This document shows, piece by piece, positions 1 to 7,414 of a stretch of 7,414 nucleotides of DNA; within the stretch, counting starts at the first letter, position 1; the number at the start of each line of letters is the position of its first letter. Made by a program: the position numbers and the translations under genes. The DNA lies in contig QMMV01000094.1 in NCBI GenBank assembly GCA_003647435.1, positions 1-7,414 of the forward strand, given 5' to 3'. The notes beneath the pieces were generated by a model. That model saw only the letters and a program-made list of their open reading frames with translations, did no database searches and was not told the DNA's origin. Source of the DNA: Deltaproteobacteria bacterium. Lineage in GTDB: Bacteria > Desulfobacterota > Desulfobacteria > Desulfobacterales > C00003060.

Positions 1-3000
1 TAAAGATCAATCAGTGAGAATTCAGTCACAAGCCTCGAGAAATCTTTTGAAGATCCTGCCAATTGTAAGATATGACATCTTGATTTACTATCTGAGAAAA
101 GTTTCTGCCAACTCTCCGGGTCCTCCTGTCCGAATGGTTCAGCATCAACGAAAGGCTGGATTTTACTAATCACACTGGCTGCGGAATCGTGAGAAGGTTT
201 CTTTTGTTCGACTATTTCCTGTAATAGGTCGAGAAGATATTCCATCGTCATTCTGTTGTCGTGCTGCTGAATTCCAGTTCTAATGGCGCTATACAGAGCG
301 GATTTTTGCTGATCTCCCAAATCATACACTGTCGAAAATACACCGCTTACACGCTGAGCAGTAGTGACTGTTTTCTCTGGGTAGACCTTACCTGATATCT
401 GCATGGTCTGACGGCGGAAGGGATTTATAGGGACTGGAACAAGCTGCACGCGGTGCTGAGTTGGATTCAGCAGTCGGTTTGTTACCTCCTCCAATTGGTT
501 CTCCTCAAACCCGTCTGTATAATCAACGATCAGCGAGTTCTGGCCGTATCGCCCCAGTTCACAAAGAAGCGCCTGGATAGTATAGGTTTTCCCCATTCCC
601 GATGTACCAAAAATAAGCATGTGTCGGTTGGCTAGCTCGGGATGGCCAAATTCCCAATAGATCTCCTTTCCCACCTGTATACCTTTTCCGAGGAATATGC
701 GCTCGGGGACATGCGGTTTAGACATGCGGACTCGTTCACGATCATCCTTGATTTTTCCGGAAGATTTTTCTAACTCCCCTTTATCTTTGTCTGCCTGTTT
801 TTCGCGTATCAAGCTAATTTTGCCAGGTTCAGTCTTTTTGTCTGATTCGGCTTCATCAACTAGCGCTTCCCGCATATCTTGGGATTTTCTTAAAGAGGTT
901 AGACAGAGTCCACTCTCTCCCAAAGGTAGGTGTGCTTGGAGTTCACCGGTGCAGACTGCCCGCACAAAATGCCGGCCAGCGCTGATCATGGATATGGGCA
1001 ATGATGCATCCTCATAAACAAAATCCCATTCGCCATCTCTGTGTATCTCGGGATCGTCTGAATCTGTCCAGAAAGTTACCGCAGCAGCCTTCCATTCGAT
1101 AGAAAAGAAACCATCACTTAACCTTTCCAAGGCCCCGACACTTGGGGATAACTCGGGTTGAGATACTTGCCCTTTGCTAGCAATAAGCCTATGGAGTTGA
1201 AGCCACCAATATCGCTGATCCGGTCTATCATCAATTCCTTCCGCCCTGCCGCCTTCCCTAGGCTTGAAACAGCTGATCAGGTGACACAAACCATTTTCCA
1301 GTTGTTCTCGAGCTTTCGCGATATGGCGATCTGATTCCTGGGCGAGTTTACATTCGATAAGCTGAGCCTCCACATGGAACACCCCCTCTTTGATCACTGC
1401 CTTCAATCGCATGAGATCTGGGCGCTTTCTATCTATAGCTGAATCAAACCAGTGTCTGAAGGCATCTAAGGAGATCACCTCATCGCAAAATGCTTTTGAG
1501 TCGAGGCGCAATAACTTTCGAATAACCGCATATGCAATGAAATCGCGAATATATTCAGACGGGCCGGTTGCTCTTACAAGCGACATCCCTGCCATATGAA
1601 GTGATTCCTTTAATACGGTTTCTGCTATTTTGTCACTCGTTTGATAATCCCAAGGACCAAGTTTGGCGGAAATATGAGAACTTATTCTGCTCTTTACCTC
1701 GGACAATGAAAAACATTCGGTTGATACTGTATAATTGTGTTCTCCATGCGGCCCAACTCCCGACCCAAAGCCAATAATCTCACGCTGGCGTACGCCGTTT
1801 CCGTCCTCTTTAGCAATCAAGCGTTCATCAACCGATGGGTCAATGCACACTACCCATGTGCTTCGTTTATGAAAATCGTCTACAACTCCTATCCAAGGTG
1901 AAAAATCACCCATTCCCATCACTACATATTCGCTGTCTCCAGGATGTGTGATGTGCTTCAGACGAGCCATCACTTCAGAATGGAGTGTGCCCAATACAAA
2001 CTGACGGTTGCTGATAATCCGTTCCCGCACAGTTTCCTGTCCTCCACCAAGAATTGAACAACATGTCTTCTCAAGCACCGGAAACATACGGAAACTGCCG
2101 GTGTAGTCATACGGTTCGATCTCAGCGAACCTATTTCCACTAGCACCTGCTCGAATGAAGTGGAGAAGGAATGCAACATCAAGATCTATATTAGTGAGGA
2201 GATTTCTGAACTGAGCATAGTTCCTCTCACGAGTAACCAACCTGTGTGCTACGGAGATCCGGCAACTATTGTAGTAGCTCAATTTTCTCGACAGCTCTGC
2301 TGCTTGCCACCGATCACGCCATTCATTGACCCACCTGGTAACAGCGGTATCATCCTGGCTCTCGGCAAAGAGGGTAAGGGAGAGACTATACACTCTATTT
2401 GCATCCCGCCCTCTAAATACCTGACCAAGAAACGCATCAATGCCTGCAATAACAGGCTGGATATTCCCACTGCAATACGCGGCGATTGTGATACCATCAT
2501 CAGCGTGTAGATACAGTGCCCTGTAATCTTGAAGCACCCGCTGGATCAGTCGCGATTCACGGGTCTCCCGGAAAAGATCCTCATCGCTGATCTCTTCTCC
2601 CTCAGTCGTGTCATAGCTAAGCAGGAGACGAGTCGTAAGCGCAGCTTCTTGTTCCGGGCATTCCCCAATGAGGTGGATAAGCCCAAAGCTGCGCACATTT
2701 GTGTCCAGAATCTGCATATCATTTCGCAAAGTACCATGAATTGGCCACTGAATCCGTGCCAAATCCTCGATATCAGCCCAACGCTTTTCACTAAACAACT
2801 TAGTGCCAGACTCACGAAGCCCCTGGCGGGCCGCTACCTCGAAACTTTCGCACAGATAAGCATGCTGATGATACATCATTTCCAGAAGGCCAGGATGGAG
2901 AGGTGTTATAATCGCAGACGCTTCATAACCCCGCCACATCCAATAGCTCCCTTGGGCAGCTGGTTTTTCACCCAGCATGAAAAAGGCTTTAAAGAGGAGA

Positions 3001-4868
3001 GGCCCGAGTTGGCTGTATGTGCAGGTTGGATCACGGAGAAACGTCCCATATGCCTTACGATATGATTCCCGTAAAGAGGTAAATTTATTTAACGCGACAA
3101 AAATCCCCATTTCATGAGCTTCACGCACAAACCGTCCATATTCAAATGTAAGATTTTGAAGGAGGGACACTACCTTATCTTTTTGATCAATTCCATTCGC
3201 TTCAAGCAGGTTATATATCTTTCTTGACGTGTTCTGTAAGGCGAGCTGTAGTACTCGATTCACCTCATCCTCGTCCTTGGCCAAGACAAGCTCCTCAAAA
3301 TAAGGAATACAGAATACAGGAAGAGGATTCCCCTGCGATAAGCCTTCTTCAAAGACCCAGCCAAACATATCTGCCATATTACGATAAGGGTGTGTTTGTG
3401 GTAAACGCCAGATAAATGACCGCTTTGTCGCCTGATCACCTGCAGCGATCGTTACCTCAAATTTCAGGTAAGGCTCTGCTCTACTCGTGCGCTCATATGC
3501 CATGAATCCGCTATTCAAGGGGGGGCAGAGAGAAGACGTCACCCGAATATTACGTTCCGGATCATTTCTTGGATCAGGGGCAAAAGATAATTGTTCTTCC
3601 AGATACTGATCAATTCCCCCGATGATTTGATGCAGTTGTTGATTCGCCTTTTGATTCTCTTCATCTTTATTATTACCATCGCAATCGTGTCTAAAACGTT
3701 CTCCCCGGATCTGTATGTCGGTAATCGCGTCTGTAGCAATCAATCCCTTCTCGTGTGTCCATGCCTTGAACTCACTTAAGGTTAACCACACTGCACGAAG
3801 CACAACTTCCAGAGGCATGCCGGAAAGTTTTTTCGGTCTTGGGGATGGTTTAGGTTTTTTCCCCCTGAATCCGAGGATATTGTCAAGCACAAACACGAAG
3901 TCCGGTGTCATCAATCGACTGCGCTCATCCGAGTCATTGGTATCAATGTAATTTTTCAGGCCAGCAGTCAAATCATCAATGCTTTGGTAATTACCGAGGT
4001 CATCAGGATCAATATTTTCATCCCCATTTCGTTCATGTATATCTTCTATGTACTTATCGATAATCCCATTAGCCCTGTTCCGCTTTGATCGGTCCAGGAA
4101 CTGACTGTAGTTAAAGAAATCAATAGCTGCTGAGAAATAAGCAGATATTCTCTTCTTTCGCCTCCTCGTCACCAAACCCCGCATGCTTGGCATTTGAAAG
4201 CGATCAAGATTATCTACCATAACCATGAAGGCATCCCGGCCGTCCTGTGCGCTACTAAGATCAAGGTTTTCAAGAAAGGCGCTAACCTGAATGAGATCAG
4301 CAAGGCTAGCCTCCATCAGTGCCTTCAGCAGCTCATCCATACGGTCTATCTGGTCATCTTCAAATTCCACAGATGCTTCTTGCAAACGATTAATAAGCCA
4401 TGTCGTAAAACTATTTTCGAGGCACAACGTCCAAATCGTCCTGTGATCCAGGCGGAAGAAATCAGCAAGACTGGCTTGGTCCGTGACACGGTCATATCCG
4501 ACGAGCACAATTGCTAATGCATCCTGAGTTGATGGATCACGGCCAGTATTCCGGTACTTGGTTAAATGGTTCTCAGGGTCATACCAACCTTTCTGCTTAA
4601 TTTGATCAAACGCGGCTAATTCCTTAGGTTCAATACTTTCCTGCCATTCTCTCCCCAGGGCATAGGCCGTTTTAAAAATAAACCCTATCCTTTTTCTCGT
4701 TTCATTTAGTTGATATTGTTCGATGGCCCTCCCTATGCTGAGGACAACAGGCCCTGGAAAAGAGGGAAGTATCACCCGCATCTCACGAACTTCGGTTCCC
4801 GGATCCGCCAGAGACTTATCAAGCTGGGAAATGATAAAATCACTGATTGTTCTTGCGATGAACTTCAT
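1..4868 (-). CDS. Giant DptH-like protein: PD-(D/E)xK nuclease motif plus HerA/FtsK-type ATPase (3' end outside window)
   Basis: I translated the frame from the ATG at 4868 to the left edge: 1622 complete codons without a stop, continuing outside. Layout: residues 1 to about 330 are helix-rich with a basic patch (RRRKKR, 235-240); 335-347 is a basic, proline-rich linker; about 350-1100 is unassigned, with LHPGLLE near 657-663 and a strand motif WVVCIDPSVD at 1005-1014; about 1100-1200 carries P1150-D1151, then E1172-C1173-K1174 in a strand (VEAQLIECKL) and a helix (HIAKAREQL), the pattern of a PD-(D/E)xK nuclease; 1338-1384 is a highly charged linker; then comes the ATPase, with Walker A GTSGMGKT (1421-1428, K1427) and a second strand ending LIVDYTDGF (1446-1454). 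Walker B and the arginine finger would lie outside the window. HerA-family ATPases are hexameric DNA translocases. Size, ATPase type and gene order match DptH (DndH) of phosphorothioation-dependent restriction; a divergent defence ATPase is the alternative. It probably acts on DNA in the cytoplasm with genes 1 and 2. Confidence 0.88.
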   Translation of the reverse strand, partial: MKFIARTISDFIISQLDKSLADPGTEVREMRVILPSFPGPVVLSIGRAIEQYQLNETRKRIGFIFKTAYALGREWQESIEPKELAAFDQIKQKGWYDPENHLTKYRNTGRDPSTQDALAIVLVGYDRVTDQASLADFFRLDHRTIWTLCLENSFTTWLINRLQEASVEFEDDQIDRMDELLKALMEASLADLIQVSAFLENLDLSSAQDGRDAFMVMVDNLDRFQMPSMRGLVTRRRKKRISAYFSAAIDFFNYSQFLDRSKRNRANGIIDKYIEDIHERNGDENIDPDDLGNYQSIDDLTAGLKNYIDTNDSDERSRLMTPDFVFVLDNILGFRGKKPKPSPRPKKLSGMPLEVVLRAVWLTLSEFKAWTHEKGLIATDAITDIQIRGERFRHDCDGNNKDEENQKANQQLHQIIGGIDQYLEEQLSFAPDPRNDPERNIRVTSSLCPPLNSGFMAYERTSRAEPYLKFEVTIAAGDQATKRSFIWRLPQTHPYRNMADMFGWVFEEGLSQGNPLPVFCIPYFEELVLAKDEDEVNRVLQLALQNTSRKIYNLLEANGIDQKDKVVSLLQNLTFEYGRFVREAHEMGIFVALNKFTSLRESYRKAYGTFLRDPTCTYSQLGPLLFKAFFMLGEKPAAQGSYWMWRGYEASAIITPLHPGLLEMMYHQHAYLCESFEVAARQGLRESGTKLFSEKRWADIEDLARIQWPIHGTLRNDMQILDTNVRSFGLIHLIGECPEQEAALTTRLLLSYDTTEGEEISDEDLFRETRESRLIQRVLQDYRALYLHADDGITIAAYCSGNIQPVIAGIDAFLGQVFRGRDANRVYSLSLTLFAESQDDTAVTRWVNEWRDRWQAAELSRKLSYYNSCRISVAHRLVTRERNYAQFRNLLTNIDLDVAFLLHFIRAGASGNRFAEIEPYDYTGSFRMFPVLEKTCCSILGGGQETVRERIISNRQFVLGTLHSEVMARLKHITHPGDSEYVVMGMGDFSPWIGVVDDFHKRSTWVVCIDPSVDERLIAKEDGNGVRQREIIGFGSGVGPHGEHNYTVSTECFSLSEVKSRISSHISAKLGPWDYQTSDKIAETVLKESLHMAGMSLVRATGPSEYIRDFIAYAVIRKLLRLDSKAFCDEVISLDAFRHWFDSAIDRKRPDLMRLKAVIKEGVFHVEAQLIECKLAQESDRHIAKAREQLENGLCHLISCFKPREGGRAEGIDDRPDQRYWWLQLHRLIASKGQVSQPELSPSVGALERLSDGFFSIEWKAAAVTFWTDSDDPEIHRDGEWDFVYEDASLPISMISAGRHFVRAVCTGELQAHLPLGESGLCLTSLRKSQDMREALVDEAESDKKTEPGKISLIREKQADKDKGELEKSSGKIKDDRERVRMSKPHVPERIFLGKGIQVGKEIYWEFGHPELANRHMLIFGTSGMGKTYTIQALLCELGRYGQNSLIVDYTDGFEENQLEEVTNRLLNPTQHRVQLVPVPINPFRRQTMQISGKVYPEKTVTTAQRVSGVFSTVYDLGDQQKSALYSAIRTGIQQHDNRMTMEYLLDLLQEIVEQKKPSHDSAASVISKIQPFVDAEPFGQEDPESWQKLFSDSKSRCHILQLAGSSKDFSRLVTEFSLIDL
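3519..3525 (-). repeat. C7 homopolymer inside the giant gene
   Basis: Seven consecutive C on the coding strand lie within the codons for C448-P449-P450. Loss of one C gives TGC CCC CCT TGA and gain of one gives TGC CCC CCC CTT GAA TAG, so both slips end the protein at about residue 450, far before the nuclease and ATPase parts. It is short, and may be chance. Confidence 0.5.
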
Positions 4869-4876
4869 TTTACATG

Positions 4877-4880
4877 TCCT
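4877..4880 (-). promoter_or_regulatory. Ribosome binding site (AGGA) for the giant gene
   Basis: AGGA stands 8 bases before the ATG at 4868 and supports that start. An ATG immediately after it (4875) is followed directly by TAA, and lies one base from the AGGA, too close for initiation. The gap after the preceding stop is 35 bases with no promoter-like element that I can see, so the gene is probably transcribed from upstream with its neighbours. Confidence 0.75.
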
Positions 4881-4903
4881 TTATAACGAGGGTAGCCTAA
4901 GCA

Positions 4904-6523
4904 TTATTTTTCATAGAAAAATGGGTTATGTATTAACGAACAGGCATCTGAAAGGTGGATCAGAAAACCCGAAGCCTGTAACATAGCTGCAAGCCAAGCG
5001 CCGCTCTCAGTGCCAGCTGCATCAAGCTGGGGAAGTTCAGACCAAAAGGCTGCTTTACTGAGTTCGCTGCCATGGATGGCAATACCGTAGTGGGCATAGA
5101 GTGCGGTCTTGAAATTATCAAAAGTCTGCCGTTCTCCAGGACGCAAAAGCGTCAGAACAAAATAACGCAGGATTTTCTCATTAAATACAAAACGGGCCCC
5201 GGGTCCCCTTGGAGGCACTACAAGCCCTATCTTCTTGCCCAGCGACAAAAAAAGCTTATGACCGTAACGATTATCGGCCTCATTATACAGAGTCTCTCTA
5301 GACCTGCGGGGATGCAAACCGGCATTCTTAAAGATATCATTGTTTCTTAGTGCCTGCTGTATTGTCCGCTGAATTACTTGTAGATTCCGCTGCGACAGGT
5401 GCTTGACGCTACGTTCGCTACCTTCCGGGGACGAAACTATCCATGCATAGCCTAATCCCCCCCCTGAAGCCCGTAAATCTTCACTTAATCCAGCATATCG
5501 AACACTCTGTGCACTTAGACTGCGCAAAACATGCAATGCACAACCGAACATCAAAAGCTCTATGCGCTCGACAGGATCGATCGCCGCCTGACACAACCTG
5601 TTCAGCTCAACAGCAAACAAATATCCTTCGGGCCAGGTTTCTTCTGGACACCATGCACACCATATATGTTCAGTTTCCCTATTAACCTGCTTGGCTGTGA
5701 AGCCATCAATTCCATCAATCAGTTTTGCTACCTTTTCCAGCGTTTCAGGACATTGGTTTGTAATACGGCTTAGGTTCCTTTCCAGAGATGCATGAAGATA
5801 TTGAGGATCCGTTTCTTCCTTCGAAAGACCGAACAATGGCAGAAACTGCTGTAGTTTATCTATGTCAGTGCGAAAAGCGTTGCAGAGCTGAAGATAGAGT
5901 AGTTCTCCTCCGCGTGCCATGAACAACCTCTGGGAGCTGGAAAAGTATGGAAGAGCATCACCCCATGAAGAAACACCATTTCTCCCTGCCTTGGTTTGCT
6001 GCCAATTTGTTTCGCAAGCTAGCAACGCCGTAGCTACTGGCACAAAGACCTGTGCACACCATGTCCTATTGCCTCCTACCCCTTGAAATCCAAGGAATAA
6101 ATTCTCTAAACTCCGTAGAATTTCCCTCTTCTCTATAGCACCGTCCGCATGGATAGCTGCTTCCAGGTCTCTGAGAATGACTTCATATTGCTGTTTATGG
6201 CTTTTATGCCTTGTGTCCAGCTTGGATGCACCGAGGAATGAAAACAACTTCAAGCACAATCGAACAGGAGCGCGATAGCCAAGTTTTGCTCCATGCGGCC
6301 ACCTCAATAAGTGCTCCCAGTCAGGCAGTACGGAATCAAAATCACCTCCTCCTTTTCCAATCCGCTTTGTAGAATTGGCTACCAGCAGGAATTCCGCCAA
6401 ATATTCCATAATAGATTGATCGGTAAAAAAGCGTCTTCCAAAGAGTTGAATTCCCGGGTTTGCATCAGTGCCCGTATCCTTATAATCAAGATGAATGGAT
6501 GGAAACGGCCTTGGAGCAGGCAT
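4904..6523 (-). CDS. Unrecognised 539-residue subunit of the operon, in the DptG position
   Basis: This is a complete gene of 539 codons plus a stop. The start is set by a GGAGG site and the TAATG overlap with gene 1. I do not recognise the family firmly. No signal peptide, membrane segment, P-loop or classical nuclease motif is visible, so it looks cytoplasmic. Features seen: an N-terminal amphipathic helix (TDQSIMEYLAEFLLVA, about residues 34-49); a glycine-rich motif FQGVGGNRTWCAQ (146-158) that looks like a conserved core; ARGGELLYLQL (203-213); a CxxC pair at C289 and C292 with no obvious second pair; and a C-terminal segment (about 425-500, IGLVVPPRGPGARFVFNEK onward) with the strand-helix pattern of a winged helix. 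Gene order (partial DptF-like gene, this gene, giant HerA-type ATPase gene) is that of dndFGH, which would make it DptG by position, though my recollection is that typical DptG is shorter. A role as accessory or DNA-binding subunit is inference. A G8 run encodes G354-G356. Confidence 0.9.
   Translation of the reverse strand: MPAPRPFPSIHLDYKDTGTDANPGIQLFGRRFFTDQSIMEYLAEFLLVANSTKRIGKGGGDFDSVLPDWEHLLRWPHGAKLGYRAPVRLCLKLFSFLGASKLDTRHKSHKQQYEVILRDLEAAIHADGAIEKREILRSLENLFLGFQGVGGNRTWCAQVFVPVATALLACETNWQQTKAGRNGVSSWGDALPYFSSSQRLFMARGGELLYLQLCNAFRTDIDKLQQFLPLFGLSKEETDPQYLHASLERNLSRITNQCPETLEKVAKLIDGIDGFTAKQVNRETEHIWCAWCPEETWPEGYLFAVELNRLCQAAIDPVERIELLMFGCALHVLRSLSAQSVRYAGLSEDLRASGGGLGYAWIVSSPEGSERSVKHLSQRNLQVIQRTIQQALRNNDIFKNAGLHPRRSRETLYNEADNRYGHKLFLSLGKKIGLVVPPRGPGARFVFNEKILRYFVLTLLRPGERQTFDNFKTALYAHYGIAIHGSELSKAAFWSELPQLDAAGTESGAWLAAMLQASGFLIHLSDACSLIHNPFFYEK
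4906..4922. other. Small AT-rich inverted repeat at the end of the middle gene
   Basis: A perfect 7-base inverted repeat (ATTTTTC / GAAAAAT) with a 3-base loop covers the last codons and touches the stop codon of the middle gene. The stem has one G:C pair and no following U tract on the transcribed strand, so it is not a convincing terminator. At most it is a weak structure in the short intergenic region before gene 3. Confidence 0.3.
5457..5464 (-). repeat. G8 homopolymer inside the middle gene
   Basis: Eight consecutive G on the coding strand encode residues G354-G356. Loss of one G gives GGG GGG GAT TAG, ending the protein after residue 356. Gain of one G leads to a TAG after residue 368. 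Either slip would remove roughly the last third, including the possible winged-helix segment. The tract is short for a proven phase-variable tract, so its function is speculative. Confidence 0.6.
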
Positions 6524-7414
6524 TAGATGACCTCCATTATGTTTTCATGGATGCTGAAAATTTGGCTCTTAAACGTGTGATTGAGCTGCAATCGGACTAC
6601 CATCATATTTTCTGTTTGATCGCTTTGTCTGTCTGCAAGGAGTCCTACTTTAAACCGCTCGAGTCGGTCTACATAAAACGACTGAAGCTGTTGGGCAATT
6701 TCGCCATGATGCCGATTCGTCACATAGTCAAGAAATGGCAGATCCAAGGTCAGCGCGTTTGCATTCTGTTTCTCCCGAAGTTTGAGCTGATACCGGTCTC
6801 CACTGATTACTGAATCACAAGGTTCGAGGATTAAATCAAAGTCATCTGCCAGAAACTTCGCAAGCACAATCTGCGCACTCTGCCTCACATCGTAGCTGTG
6901 ACGATTGAGCGTGATATAAAGGGTCTCCTGATCTCCTGTATTTTCAGGAAGGCGAACCCCTGTAAAATGCTCTTGCAGTACATGAAGAATACTGCGTTTG
7001 AGCTTTTTTCGCGTTACAAGAGACAATGCGCTGCCCTTGTGTTGCCAATCTGCTAAATCAACGAGCATCGGAGAATTAAGAAATGTGGAGATAAAATCTC
7101 TCTCGGTTTCTTGCGAATCAAACTGTCCGTAGCAATACAAAAGTCGCCGAGTTTGAATGCGAGCCGATTGACGTGTAAGGGTATCAGTCCCTAATCTTCC
7201 CGCCCCTGCGCTTCGCAAATGATTGTAAACAGGCTTCAACAAGTCTCCAACAACAGGCAATTCGGATTCAGTATCCTTCATCCAGAGCAGCCTATCGGTC
7301 TTTGGCTGCGGCCGGCAACCCGGTTCGAGATTCCTTATTTCGCGAATTGCTGGAAGTTGATCAGCCGCTGGATCAGAGACATCCCCGCAATCTCCGAAAA
7401 AGCGGTTGAAAAAA
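6523..7414 (-). CDS. DptF-like protein, C-terminal part (5' end outside window)
   Basis: The reading frame is open from the right edge (first full codon at 7413) to a TAA ending at 6523, giving 296 visible residues. An internal ATG at 7281 is not taken as the start, because the frame continues upstream for 44 residues without a stop and with protein-like sequence (FFNRFFGDCGD). No Walker A is visible, so an NTPase core, if present, lies outside the window. The visible part is mixed helix and strand: a basic helical stretch (RKKLKRSILHVLQEHF), a strand-rich segment (ETLYITLNRHSYDVRQS), and near the end LPFLDYVTNRHHGE followed by a helix. From memory this resembles the C-terminal region of DptF, the P-loop partner in DndFGH restriction, and its place upstream of a mid-sized gene and a giant HerA-type ATPase gene fits that. 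It overlaps the next gene by one base. It could instead be the tail of another defence-associated ATPase. Coding status is near certain; family assignment is moderate to low. Confidence 0.85.
   Translation of the reverse strand, partial: FFNRFFGDCGDVSDPAADQLPAIREIRNLEPGCRPQPKTDRLLWMKDTESELPVVGDLLKPVYNHLRSAGAGRLGTDTLTRQSARIQTRRLLYCYGQFDSQETERDFISTFLNSPMLVDLADWQHKGSALSLVTRKKLKRSILHVLQEHFTGVRLPENTGDQETLYITLNRHSYDVRQSAQIVLAKFLADDFDLILEPCDSVISGDRYQLKLREKQNANALTLDLPFLDYVTNRHHGEIAQQLQSFYVDRLERFKVGLLADRQSDQTENMMVVRLQLNHTFKSQIFSIHENIMEVI
6531..6535 (-). promoter_or_regulatory. Shine-Dalgarno site (GGAGG) for the middle gene
   Basis: A perfect GGAGG lies inside the last codons of gene 1, seven bases before the ATG at 6523. 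That ATG overlaps the TAA of gene 1 by one base (TAATG). The pair fixes the start of the 539-residue protein and indicates translational coupling, with ribosomes terminating on gene 1 able to restart on gene 2. Confidence 0.85.

Noticed and set aside
453..1777. Several plus-strand open frames of 60-106 codons
   Set aside because: All are antisense shadows of the giant minus-strand gene. One runs opposite the Walker A segment, which explains its length and odd composition.
1970..2815. Short minus-strand frames of 70-89 codons
   Set aside because: They are out of frame with the giant gene, whose own frame is open through this whole stretch without a stop.
2529..3065. Plus-strand open frame of 178 codons, the longest on that strand
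   Set aside because: It lies entirely antisense within the continuous coding frame of the giant gene, has no convincing ribosome site, and its translation shows no domain or balanced protein composition.
4904..4925. Rho-independent terminator between genes 2 and 3
   Set aside because: The inverted repeat is nearly all A:T, overlaps coding sequence, and has no U run after it in the direction of transcription, so readthrough into gene 3 is expected.
5072..5773. Plus-strand frames of 80-92 codons opposite the middle gene
   Set aside because: They are antisense to a well-supported gene, overlap each other in different frames, and have no start signals.
6055..6090. Glycine motif GVGGNR in the middle protein as a Walker A
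   Set aside because: It lacks the GK(S/T) ending required of a P-loop, so I do not call this protein an ATPase.
7278..7281. ATG at 7281 as the start of the right-hand gene (252 residues)
   Set aside because: The frame stays open for 44 more codons to the window edge with plausible protein sequence, and no good ribosome site precedes this ATG, so the gene is cut by the window rather than starting here.

Overview
The window is wholly bacterial-style coding DNA read on the minus strand. Three genes are packed head to tail, with one partial at each edge, and no plus-strand gene is credible. It contains no tRNA, rRNA, CRISPR array, transposase or insertion sequence. Strong Shine-Dalgarno sequences (GGAGG, AGGA) and a TAATG stop/start overlap point to a bacterium. 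Base composition is roughly even and codon use is mixed, so I do not name a taxon.

In transcription order (right to left): (1) 7414-6523 is the C-terminal 296 residues of a protein that begins outside the window. It resembles, from memory, the C-terminal part of DptF, a P-loop ATPase of phosphorothioation-dependent restriction. (2) 6523-4904 is a complete 539-residue protein of unrecognised family in the position DptG would occupy, translationally coupled to gene 1. (3) 4868-1 is a giant protein, at least 1622 residues with its 3' end outside the window. It carries an apparent PD-(D/E)xK nuclease signature (PD-x20-ECK, residues 1150-1174) followed by a charged linker and a HerA/FtsK-type P-loop ATPase domain (Walker A GTSGMGKT, residues 1421-1428).

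The best reading is the effector half of an anti-phage or restriction operon of the DndFGH (DptFGH) type or a divergent relative. A HerA-like DNA translocase fused to a nuclease would act with a second NTPase and an accessory subunit. The dnd modification genes (dndA-E) are not in view, so dependence on DNA phosphorothioation is inference. No family was confirmed by a search.

The points most worth a second look are the nuclease-HerA fusion, the large unassigned N-terminal part of gene 3, the unrecognised gene 2, and two homopolymer tracts (G8 in gene 2, C7 in gene 3). At each tract a one-base slip in either direction runs into a stop codon within a few codons.
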